Below are positions 1 through 12,400 of a stretch of DNA of 64,000 nt, piece after piece; within the stretch, counting starts at the first letter, position 1; each line of letters opens with the position of its first letter. Source of the DNA: Phorcus lineatus (Eukaryota; Mollusca; Gastropoda; Trochida; Trochidae); NCBI GenBank assembly GCA_921293015.1, contig OV121090.1, positions 37,917,082 to 37,981,081 on the forward strand, read 5' to 3'. The position numbers were made by a program, and so were the translations under genes. Under the pieces are notes generated by a model. That model worked only from the letters and a program-made list of their open reading frames with translations. It was not told the origin of the DNA and ran no database searches.

Positions 1-155
1 TGACAAAAAGATGCTTATATTTAAAGAAATCTAATGGAGACAAATCAATCAACCATTTCACCTTTATGATGCAAACTCAACAATCATTTATTTTGGTTTA
101 CTCCATTGGACTGTAACATTCTCCGATTGACTAAATACATTTCATTAGTATTTGG

Positions 156-621
156 TTAAAGAGCCACTCCGTGAGTTGTTGGAGTCATATATGCGAAACT
201 TAATCAATGGTGTCATTTGATTGCAAAGTATAGACTCTTACCAAAATGACAAATTTTAAAGCTTATTGGTTTATTTTACATTGACAATATGAAGGTCGAA
301 CGTCGAAATAATGATCGAAAACCGGACAGTGGCGCGCGTCAAATAGTCGAACATAATTTTGGAAACTTAGTTAGGAGTTGATAGCGTTTGCTAGGTTATC
401 TAACTAGTATCCATGAATATTGGACGTGATATCTACACCTCTGTGCATTTATAAGGCTGTTTTTATAATTGCATGGAAAACCAATATTTGTCATATATAT
501 GTCTTTTGGACATGAAAAGTTAAGATGTTTTGATTTTATATCACCACATATGACAGTTAGGTTCGTATCAAACTTTGAAAGGTATATAATATGTTATGAA
601 CATCACGGAGTGGCTCTTTAA
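156..621. mobile_element. MITE with TTAA ends, copy 1
   Basis: Non-coding element of 466 bp whose ends are inverted copies of TTAAAGAGCCACTCCGTGA (156-174 against 603-621). If the outer TTAA is the duplicated target, the inverted repeat proper is about 15 bp. The interior is alignable by eye with 47532-47973, sharing for example the stretches around GATCGAAAACC and AGTC(G/A)AACATAATTTT. No coding capacity is seen. The TTAA ends would fit mobilisation by a piggyBac-type transposase, but a shorter TA or TTA target cannot be excluded. Confidence 0.75.
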
Positions 622-2081
622 TAAGTGGTAAAGACAGTTTTTTTTTACATTTATGATTTTAGAGTTATGAAGTATTTATGTTTTATGTTAAATCTTTGTA
701 CATGAATATGGGATTACATAGTGACTGCATAACAAGAAATCAATCATAAATTCCTACAATGCTTTTCTTCAATATTTGCTAAATTGGTTATCATTAATTT
801 GGCTATATGCTGTAACCCACAGTGTTTCCATAACAACTGATAGTCAATGATGTCCAGTTAACATGGACATGTATTACCATTGATATTTAGATTGCTTTGA
901 TGGATGTATTATTCCCTTTCATTACATCATGATCACCAAACAAAAGGATACATATCACTCGTAATTCATCAATCAATGTAAGCTTTTGTGGGATAGTGTA
1001 GCAATATAAACATTAGGCTCAGGATCAAAAGGTCTAGGTTTCAAATACTACAGTTCTGAGCAAGAACATTTCCTCTTGAAAGTCTTAATATGTGTTTTTT
1101 GTTGGTTTTGAATGTTACGCAGACAAAAGTGTCACTGTGCTAATTCCTGCATAAATGGTGTGTTCCTGTAATAACAGGCGAAGGAATACACATAATATGC
1201 TATTGTTGATGAAAACTTTATCAAACACTGGACAACCTCCCTCTTACATGATTTTGGATGAAATTTTAAGTGATATTATTATCCCTGCAACAACAAAGTT
1301 GTGGGGGGGGGTTATAATGGGCACTGTCCGTCCGTTAGTGCATTAGACAATGTGTCCTACTCATAACTTTATAACTAATCAACCATTTCTGTTCCAGTTT
1401 GTTATGGAAATTTAGATAAATGTGATGGATGTATCATCATTAACTATTTTCAAAATCTATTTAAAAAATTTTGTATTAGAAGGAAAAGGGATACATACAA
1501 AATTACATGAAGGTGTGTTATGATTTACAATTTTTAAATTCTATTTTGAAATTTGCTTTTTTTTGGTAAGAAGCGGTGACACTGTTGAAAATTCATAATT
1601 ACATGAAGGCACGTCATGATTTATAAATTTGATAAAATATGTGTATTTTCATTTCGAGAAAAAGTGTTATATTTGGACAAAAATTCGAGTGAGTCATGTA
1701 TGGATTATAAATAAGTATCTGTTTTGGAGGTCAAATCCATCACAGAGATCCTTAAATACATGAAGGTTAATTTTTTAAAAATAAATTAAGATACTAAATG
1801 TTTTGGGCCGGAAATAATAACATCATAAAAAGACCGAAACAATCCTGTCTTCTCTACCTATGCTTTTTTGTCAAATGAGATTTGAATGTGTATTATGATC
1901 ACATGATTGAAAATACTTCCTTTAAATTATGCGACTTTGTCAATCATATGTTGATTTCAATTTGATTTTGATTGAACAGTTTCCTTCTTAAATTCTTTGC
2001 AACATTCTAAATGACATAATATAATTATTCAGCAAAATGATATTAAGGAATCATTAATTTTAATACAGTCGTAGAAAAATC
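622..2081. other. Upstream non-coding stretch
   Basis: No exon with coding similarity was found. A short motif built around ATTACATGAAGG recurs near 1503, 1600 and (shortened) 1759 as degenerate direct repeats. A G homopolymer lies near 1303. The small ORFs at 1155 and 2094 match nothing recognised and look like chance. Confidence 0.5.
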
Positions 2082-2711
2082 TTAAACGCACTAGTGCACA
2101 CCAATATTTCGTTAACACAACGAATGCACAGATTCTGCATATCTCTCGATATTATTCAAGATCCTCACTCAAGTAATCTACCTCGTAAGTTATTTAACGA
2201 ATATTTACGTATTCAGGTAGTAAAGTTGATTTTTAAAGACCGGAAGTATTTAATGTTACGCTACAATAAATCCGCGTGAACTACGATATCGGAAATATTA
2301 AGATTTTGCTCATAACCAAAAAAGCGGAAACGGCAGCCGCTTTGGTCAATCTAATAGCAATGCTAATGCTGTGTTATTAAATCGGTTTATTTACAACATT
2401 GCTTTCATGAAACATAATTCATTCTTTGGTCTCAGTTCAGAGTTTAGGTAAATTCAATAGCTGCACATAACATTAGTTCAGCCGCGTTTAACTGTCTTTG
2501 AGATATCCGTTTTGTGCACAGCTAAACTTTGATTTTTTATATGTCCAAGCCGACAGCGGCTGTCTAAATTTTTTCATTGTTGACTGCAGGCCAATTGTAA
2601 AGAATTTTAACTATTTCATTGCATCGATAGAAAGGTTATGTGATTGCATAAGTCCTCTTAAACGTTAAAATAGCCAATTTAAACCGTAAAAGCGTGCACT
2701 AGTGCCTTTAA
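2082..2711. mobile_element. MITE with TTAA ends, second family
   Basis: The ends form an inverted repeat: CTTAAACGCACTAGTGCAC at 2081-2099 against the reverse complement of the sequence ending at 2712 (CTTAAAGGCACTAGTGCAC). Both termini start with TTAA, giving a 630-bp element if that is the target duplication. The inverted repeat itself contains the palindrome GCACTAGTGC. No transposase is encoded, so it would depend on enzyme supplied elsewhere. Confidence 0.7.
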
Positions 2712-2954
2712 GTCTATAAAATATATATAATGACGAAAACATTGTGCCAGTTGCAGGGAAATAGCTTGACCATATCAGCTGCTTGTTGTAGTTGTAGTTA
2801 TTATTATTGTGTCATTATTAAGAAAGTATAGTGATGATTCTCTTGTTTTATAAGATCATCACATTTTGTTTTATTTGGAAAGAATATGTCCCTCATTCTA
2901 TGGTTTGGTAATTAGGAAGTTGGATTTTAAATTTACACATCTGTTTGTTTTCAG

Positions 2955-3097
2955 ATCGTGATTATGTCACTGACAATAGCACCAATACGCCTCTTGCTAG
3001 CTGGAATGTGTTTATTACTAGCATGGCCATTAGCAGCCATTTCACTAGCATTTCGAACAGAAGAAGAAAAACGAAAACCATTAACAGGATGGCGCAA
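2955..3097 (+). CDS. LPCAT: LPCAT exon 1 (first recognisable): membrane anchor
   Basis: Follows a TTTTCAG acceptor and ends before GTAAGT, leaving two bases of a codon. It encodes a leucine/alanine-rich helix with the family hallmark LLAWPLAAIS, then PLTGWR, which aligns with the N-terminal anchor of vertebrate LPCAT2. Because it starts with an acceptor, an upstream exon exists. That exon may be non-coding, with translation from ATG 2964, or may lie outside the window. Confidence 0.9.
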
Positions 3098-3371
3098 GTA
3101 AGTAAAGTAAATGAGTCTAGGATTTAGGTTGCTTTTCACACAATTTAATTATTTATCAGCTGTTTGCAGTTTATTTTATTTGAACAACAATGCAAATTCT
3201 AATGGTAAAAAGGAGAAAAGTTTATCACGTTTTTTTATAATAAAATGTTAAAGTGGATATACAGTAGTTCCTGTCCAGTGACGACTAGCCGCTACAGTAA
3301 TTGTACTTGAAAGCTTAAACAATGACAACTAGTTAAGTTATGATATATGCTTCCTTAGCCTCTGAATGCCA

Positions 3372-3404
<33 letters not shown>

Positions 3405-6400
3405 ATGCTTTCTTTTTATTCTCAGAGTATATCCATGCTTTGGTTTACCTCTTTAAGTGTATATTCAATTCTAAGCTAATGGTAATTTCCTGGAAGACGA
3501 GAGCTTGCATCCTTTTCTAAAGAATTACTGTTCTCCCAGCACATGTAGATCACTCCATTTAACATCCTTTTGTAAATTTGAATATATGATAATACATTTG
3601 GATAACTTGATATGGTTTACTGACAAATGTTTCATATTATTTTTTTTGTTATTTTGTTAACCTGTAAACTTTATCAAAACCAAATTTATACTTAACTGAA
3701 AGTTTATAATTTGTCAAATTAAGGAAGGATAACAATTCAAAGTTAGTGTTGAATTAATCAACTCAAAGTTATTACATAAGGCTGCAAGGCTCTTGTATTT
3801 CAATACTGTAGCCACAATTTGATACATGATATGTGAACATAGAAATACTGGATACAAAATTAACAAAGAGATTCTTCATTAATAACAAATTGTAAATTCA
3901 AATTGATTTTTAGAAACATGAAAAATAAAAAATCTATATCTTTATGGATTCAGAAATGAACTGTGTAAATAACTTTTGTAGCAATGGAGAGAAAAGTATC
4001 ATATTGTGACTTTGTATTGAGGTATACCAAGTGTTAAGTTACAGCTCTCTATTACATTATTAATCAAGAGGTCATCGATCTCCAACCTCAAAAATCGGTA
4101 GACAAAAGACTTGACAAAACTATTACGAGGTTACACACTAGACAATGTTATGTTATTTTCTGTAGCGTTCTGCGCCCTATAATTGTGACGCTGTGTCGTG
4201 GTGTGTTCTTCATGGGTGGTTTCTACTGGATACGAGTTCGGGGGCAGCGAGCCCTGGCCAAGGACGCCCCCATCATAGCTCTGGCCCCTCATTCCTCATA
4301 TTTCGATGCACTAACAGACGTTTTCCTAGACCTCACCACTGTCGTTGCCAAAGCAGAGTCTGAATATGTTCCAATATTTGGAAGTATGAATCCTTTTTTA
4401 CCCCAATACTTTACCAATCTCAAAGACATTGAATCCAGAGTCTCAGAATTCTTCTGTAAAATTGAATGTACTACATTATGATTTTGGCTTTTATCCATAG
4501 TCGTGATATGAACATATATGAAATGTTTTCCACGTTAAATTTTTATCTATTACATTTTTTAAAAGTTAGAATTTTTTAAGATGCTTTACAAATTGAACAC
4601 TGCCAAGTTTTTATTTATGACATTAGGCTATGTGGGTTGATACTTCATGATGAACAAGTGACTTGGCTATATGCAGATCTGGGGTCATACTGATATGTAA
4701 CTGGTTCGAGACTCAAGATTTATTTGTCATGAGATTGTAACCAGGCACAATTTTGGGTGGCGATGATAAAAAAATTGCTTCCTGAAATAAAAAATTAAGG
4801 TTACAAGAAACCCTAAAATTGTGTCTTTTAGTACAAGATAAGTCTTCTAGTATATGAAACCCTGACAGTGTCGATTTGGAATCATCAATTGAATATATTT
4901 GGACTGCTTTATCATTTTGGCATTTATTGAAAACTATATTTGCTCTTAACTGCTAACATGAGTGATTATTTTCTGAATTAACACTGTCGAATAAATTGTG
5001 TTTCTTCTTTCTATTACACAGTAACAAAATGTTATATTCATCTTTATCAATTGTCATTCAGGTGACAGTAATATTATGGAAATGACAACCATTAAGAATA
5101 GCTTGGCAAGATATTTTGTGATAATGGTTTATAAAATAATAAATAAATAAATAAAAGTAATAACTGAAATGTTTTGAAATTTAAGGTTTGATTTTCAAAT
5201 TGAAATGAGTACTTGAAGTAATAGATAAAAGACACACAGTTTCTAGATGAGATCTTCCACTCTCTCTCTACCCTTGTTTGACTGAGAGAGGATTTTAGTA
5301 CAAGCACCAACTAATCAACACCAGGATTTCTTGTTAGGCATGATCAGATAGATCCTTTCAACTATTAACAGAGATCAGACCTCTGGTCTCGACTGTTCTC
5401 AAGAAGACAAATGTTGAGTTACTGGTCAGATCAAGGGGACTGAGTTTGTTCCTACAGAGATCATTATCACTTGTTATACATGTGGGAAGAAAGTTATAAT
5501 CAACTAGTTGAAGTAATGGGTATTGTCATCTCACACAAACCACTTAAGTTTATACCTTTTGCAATTTTTCTTTTGAAATGAAAAAGTATGTGTGAAGCTT
5601 TCTTCATTCATATTTTGATATGCATCTTGAAGTGATACAGGCCACAAGTCATGACTTTGATGGAATTGTATGTCAAGAAATAAGATAATAGGATGTTATT
5701 TGCATGGTCTTTTTGAGCCATAACACAAGTTTCAGTGATAAAAGGAATTTCCGCATGAAGGCATCACTGATAGGCAAGTTGTGAGTGGAAACTGACAATG
5801 ACAGGGTGACGCATCATGACAGTAGGGCATGGCGTGATGGTGTATGTAGTGATTGTTGTATATCAGGTGGACTTGATGAATCACTTTCATCCTGAGACTG
5901 ACAGTGGGAGTAATGATGTGGTGTACATGCTTATTGTACACTGACTTTACTTCATATTGTGTTCCTGGGAAATGTATGCTCTGATAAATCAAATAATTAT
6001 AGTGTAGCTTTGACTTCTACTACAGTAAGGAACATTCTCCATGGGAATGGAATCAATTTACATAAGGTGATTGTTATGTTGGTTATTAGATGTACATTTT
6101 CCTCTAATTGATGTGACACTCTTTCCAAAACTAAATTGTCTCTCACTACTCCATCTATTAAGGGTGTCACAACACACAAATATATCGATGTATGGATACA
6201 TTATTTCTGCCCATAAGATACACGATGTTGATTATGTTGTCAATTCTATTTACATGATCGGTATTGATACATTTATTTTACAATATTGATCTCTTCTTAA
6301 TGAAAACTCCTCTTGGAAATTATAGAGACTTTATCTTCTTGATGTTGACATGTGACATTATCCCATTCGATTTATCTATTTCATTTAAAAAATAATGTTT

Positions 6401-9400
6401 ATTTATTTTATTTCTTTATTTAAGATAGAAGTGTTCTTCAGGAATGCACTTTGAGTTGTTATTGTAAGTTACTTGTTGTTAACAGTTTAACCTGTAACGC
6501 AGTCTCTTCCGCAATTTGAATGAAAAATGTGTATTGCGGTACATATCGTATCGTCACCCTTATATCGTGATACATAATGTATAGGGGAGTTGTGTATCGT
6601 GACACTCCTACCATCTATTCAATGATAATCAATCATAGTTGGTGATGTAAGTTTTGAGTGTTTTCTTCTTAAAGTAAGGTGTAGAAGGTATGATATTGCC
6701 ATTTATGATGGATTTGCAATTTACTTGAGATATTAGAAATTATTAGAATGAATCTTCATAGAAACATATGTTCCCAACCTATATACATCAGTCAAGCAGT
6801 TACAGCGTTCATTCATGACAATGAAGACATCTGTGACCCTAGCAGAGGGTTAAAGGTCAAAGGTCAAAGGTCAGCAGTCCTCTGTCCTGTCACTTGGGCT
6901 GAGAGGTGCTCTCAAGTTAGTTTTCTCATTTCTGTGTGTTCATTAAAAGCTGTCTGAGCCTGATGTCAAATGACTGCACAGATCTGTACAGAGCATACCC
7001 TGAAGCTGTGGCTATTGTTTAGACATGCCCCACATCTCTCTACTGTTTTGGCTCAGTATCACTTATTTGTATGTTGCTTTTAAGATCCATACAAATGATT
7101 TTAAAGACCTGTAATTGGCATTAACATCGACTCAATGCATTCTCAATTGTTCAATATATCCATGGGGGCTTTGCCATCTACAACCCAATTGGTGTATTGC
7201 TGTTGGTTTTTAAGCTACCTCATATTACTGGCTTATATAATTCATTATCAAGATCAAGGTTTATGGATTTCATTCTGTCTCTCTGTTTACAAGTTTGAAT
7301 ATGATATCCTTGCATGCCTTTAAGACCGGCCAGCTGCACCACATTTGATACACTTGTCAACTATAATTCCAAGATGTGCCCAATAATGATAAAATGTATA
7401 TGAATTTTATGTTAGGCATTTACAATAAAACATTATTCAATCAGAGACCCGTTGAGGATATCATTATCTTCAGAACATATCTATGAACTGTAAATCACCA
7501 AAATGATATTGTAGGACAGGACAGAGCAGTCGAGCACGTTCAGATTCTGATCAAGAGGGCCATAGTTCGGGCTAGGCAACTTTGTCTGCAGTAGAGAACT
7601 GTTCTATATGCAGTAAAGTTTCAGCACAGTACAACCCATGGTTCGCTAGTTCTAGCCGATGCTTAACCCTCAAGTTGCTGAATATTATTTTGACCAGTTT
7701 TGCCCCCGTGGCTGAATTTTCCAGCACTCGCCTCGCTACGCTAATAACGCAATTAGCCCCTGTGGCTGAATTATTTCGCACCGCGAGTCGCGGCTGTTTT
7801 TTCGATAAATGGTGTATTCCCATGGCGGATTACGGGTGAAACTGACCGTTCGATACAAAAGTAGCCCGCCAATCCCGTACACAAATGAACGATCTTTATC
7901 CGAAACTTTGAATGAAATTTTTATCTTACCTAGAACGGTTTCTATTGCAATATGAAGATTGTCTTTATTTAGAGTTACGCAAAATCCTTAAATATAATCG
8001 CACAATTAATTTTTTTATATGGAATTGAAGATACATTATTCCTCTTTACGATGATATATATTTTTTTACAATGCGACCTCTAGTTAGATTTCTACAATTA
8101 TCTAAAGATTGTCTTTATATCCGGCTGAATAAAATCCCTAATACTTAGCGCGCATACATGTATTATATATGGAATTGTAGACAATTTATTCTTCTTTATG
8201 ATGATAAAAGATTGTTAGAAAATGTCACCCTGTTCAAAAGATATACGCCGCGAAAGATGGTTGGGGGTACCCCGAGGATGCTCCGACATAACGGGATTTT
8301 TAGCCAGAACTAATTCTCCCTTGGGCAGTCTGGCATCGGTACGCTAATTAGTACCGTTATACCCCCGGGGCACCCCCGAGGCACCAGCATGCGAGTGCCA
8401 GTGTTCTAAGCAACAGCGTTGCTTCCTGCTGTACCGATCCTCTCGGCGCGTGCAGTCACACGCGGGCGAACATTCCGAGATAATAAAATCAATCATTCTA
8501 TACGCACGCCGCATCGTTATTTCTTGCTGCGCATGTACAAATTATACATGGAAATAAAGATAAATCTTTCGTCCTTACGACTGTGAAAAAATAATGAAAA
8601 GGTGCCAACTGGTTCAAAAGATATGAAAAACGAAAGAGTGATACCCTCAACTACTTGAAAACAAATTTTGATAAGCGTTCTATTTGCGACACCAGTCGCA
8701 TCATTGACCGCATCGTTATTATGGACTGCGCATATGCATATTATACATGGAATTAAAGACAATTCTATTCCCTTGAAATAGGTGAAAAAAATATAAAAAA
8801 GTATAAAATAGTTCGGGAGATATGAACCGCTAAAGAGCGACACCCTCAACTACTTGAAAATAGATTTTGACAATCGTTTTATTTGCGACATTTGTCGCTG
8901 CACTCGCCACACCATTTTTATTAATTGCGCACATGCATATTATACACGGAATTAAAGATCATTCTTTCCGCGTGAGAAAGGTGGAAAAAAAATTAAAAAG
9001 TGCCAAATAGTTCGGGAGAAATGAACCGTTAAAGAGGGGTACCCTCAGACATTTGGGGAAAAAAATTGATAATTGCGACATTTTTCGCATTATTTGCCGC
9101 TTCTTTATTATGTGTTGCGCACATACACATTTCAAAATGAATCAAAGCCAGTTCTTTTCCCTTTACGATGATGTAAAAAGTATGAAGTTTCGCCACCCGA
9201 TTCTAAGAATACAAATTGCGAAAGATCGGGGTAGATTCGTGATGCGGCTCGTATCGAACGTCCAGTGACAGCTCACATTGACTTTCTCTGTCTCTTTTAC
9301 GACTTAAAAAAAAGATTATTTTATTGACAATCAGTATTTTATATTACTCATTCACCTTATTGATGTGAAGAATAAACTTTATAAGGAGAGTAACGCTCAT

Positions 9401-12400
9401 CCACACTTCTGCTTCTTTCTTCTTTCTTCAATCTTCTTGAGTATCCCCCTCATTTTCCTTCTCTGACATCAAACTGATATAAGCTTTAGTGCAATCTTGT
9501 GACGTGTGATAAATTCTGAAACATGGTGCTGCACATAGAGCCACATTACACTCGCTACATTCGTAAGAAGATTCTTTGCCTACCCTTTTCTTCTTTCGAA
9601 CTGGCTCATTGCTTTCTTCCACTGCCCTTCGAAAGAGTTCTCTTTTCGCTTTGGAGCAAACAACACACATACGGGAAAGCCTCTTCTTCTTTCCAACAGG
9701 CTGAATCTTTGATGGAAAGTGTCGACCATGAAGACGTAACACACTTTCGTCGCTTGTGCTTGGCCTGCCACGAGGACGTCTACGCAGGGAAGGTACTTTT
9801 TCCGTGTCTGCGAAGGTGATCATATGCTGCACTATATCTTTTCTGAATTGACGGCTTGTTTTCAAGGTTTTGTCTTTTGAGAATTCTTTATAGAGAATGT
9901 AAGAGTTCAACATGGCAACGTTTAACACATGAAACCACACTCGCTTCCACCATTTAAGAGTTTTCATTTTGAACGGGGTGTACGACAGCATCTGGTCGGC
10001 CCGATCCACACCTCCCATATATTTGTTGTACTCGTGCACAATACTTGGTCTCGTATTTGCTTCCCCAGTCACTCGGTTCTTCTTCCCTGTCTCTACAATT
10101 TCAGTGTCTTCTACGGTTGACATGAGCAGCACTGACTTCCTGTCCTCATACCTCACAACGAGTAGGTCTTGATTGTGATAGATCATCATATCCCCTTTCT
10201 TCTGTTTTTTCTGTGCCTTCTTTAGCTTTTCAGGAATGCCTTTGCGATTGCCTCTCAACGTCCCAGTTGCACCAGTTCCCATTTCCCACAAGTTTATATA
10301 CAATGCCACAGAGGAATAGAAATTGTCCATGAACACATGATATCCTTTCCCAGCATAATCCTTCACCAAGTCCATGACGAGATCATACGTTTTCCCACCG
10401 ACAGAAACAGATTCATTTGTTTTTCCAGTGTAGAGTTCAAACTTGCAAACATAACCATTGGTTGAGTCACACAGCATGTAGGCCTTTATCCCATACTTCT
10501 TCGGCTTGTCGGGATTGTATACTTTGAAACTCAGATGGCCTTTCCAAGGCACCAACCCTTCGTCAACACAAATAGTTTGATGCGGCTTGTAAATTCTGGA
10601 AAAACGATGCACGATGCGCTTGTACAAATAGCCAAGTTTATTGATTGGTGAAAACTGGGGTGTGTTTCGTCCCGGCATTTGGTTATTATCATTCAAATGT
10701 AGGTACGTTAGTAATAACCAGAACCTATCACGAGGCATACATTTGGCAAAGAAAGGCGTCGACGTCACATCACTCGATGACCAATACTCAGAAAAGTTTC
10801 TCTGTACAACCAAAGACATTGCTATAGTCATTGCTACGAATACTTTCATTTCTTCAGCATTCGTATCATACCATTGCCTCAACCTTGAACAGGGCTTTAG
10901 AACCGTATCGTCAACCTGTTGGTGGAAGTATCTGTTGGTTTCTGCTGCCATTGATCCATAATCATCTTCATGAAAAAACAACCCGAAATAGTCTACAGGT
11001 TGCGGGTTATCAGGCAATTCTATGAAGCGTCCTAATCCCGTGTTGCCAGTAAATTGGAGATCAACACGTCCACGTGGCCTCGGACCCTCTGTCCAGCGTT
11101 CCATAAAGTTGTCACGGTCATCAAAATGTGTGTCCATTTCATTATATTGCTCATCAAAGCCACTGAACTCTTCTTCTGTGGAAGTACCAGTCGTAGCAGT
11201 TTCACCTGTAGCTGCTAATATGTGTCTTGCAATGTTTCTTATTTCTACATCACTATCAATGTCACTTTCACCATCACTGTCACTGTCACTATCACTATCA
11301 CTCTCATCAGTTGATTCCATATCAGAAGCTTCATCGGCATGGACCTCGTTGATGAAGTCGTCGTCGCTAGACGTTGACGGACCTTCCCAACTCCTGGTTC
11401 GCGGCCTCCTGGCCTTAGGCATCTTTCACATCAATCTGTAAATGATTGAAAATAATTTAGGCACACGCAAGATATAATAACATCAACACATGACCTGTTG
11501 TACAGAGAAATTCAATGTGAGCTTCATGGACGTTCAATTGCCACATTTTGTAAGTGTTTGAAACAAAAATTCACAATCCCGCCGAAGGTGCCGATGGCAC
11601 CGACGGCCGCCGACGTTGTATCAACATTATCAACCCTGATGCCGCCTTCTGACTCCTATGCAACGAGCCGGCGAGTCGCGAACAACTGCCTTCTACGTCA
11701 GGAAAGTTCTGATTGTCAGTTGTGGATTACAAAAGTTTTTCAACTCTTGACTTCTCTTCCGAGAATGATAGGTTCCACGGGCCTATCTGTCGGGACGGCC
11801 GTAGTCAACGAGCACCCGGCCCCTTGTCTTTATTTCACTCGAAGGAACTCATGCCATCCCGACATATATAGCAAACTATTTAATACATTGGAATGCTACC
11901 AAACTTTTTTTTCAAAAATGAGTTTCCTCGACCAACACAAATTTGGCAGAGAAAAACACATACCTGCTGGCGGTGCCCGACGAAAGTCCGCTGAAATTTT
12001 TTTTCTCGAACACGAACATTTTCGTTGGACACATTTTCTTATGACCTGATGGCGGTGCCCGGCGAAAGATCCCCGACATATTTTGTCTCGTTTGTACATG
12101 TACATTTTATATATCACTTTGTAGACAATTTATTCCTCTTGATAATGATATAAATGGTTTTGAAATGTGTCATTTGTACACGGGGATATGAAGTGCCAAA
12201 GTTTCCCTATTTCCGTCACTAACGGAATTGCGAAGTGCGAAAGTTGTTCTTTTTACGGCACTTGTTGAGTCTTTATTTATTTGCGCGCATAATAATTGAT
12301 ATAGGGAATTAAAGCCAATTCATTTGTCTTTATAGTGATGTAAAATTCAACAAAATCTTTTTCACGGTGTAAAAGAAATTCATTGTGAAAGAAAGGCACA

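Noticed and set aside
1..2954. An upstream LPCAT first coding exon inside the window
   Set aside because: I searched for an LPCAT-like N-terminus followed by a donor in matching phase and found none that I could support.
3381..3404. TA microsatellite as a regulatory element
   Set aside because: Simple repeats of this length are common in AT-rich introns and nothing else points to function.
9523..11441. Several + strand ORFs opposite the piggyBac transposase
   Set aside because: They are shadows of the long minus-strand coding frame and show no independent features.
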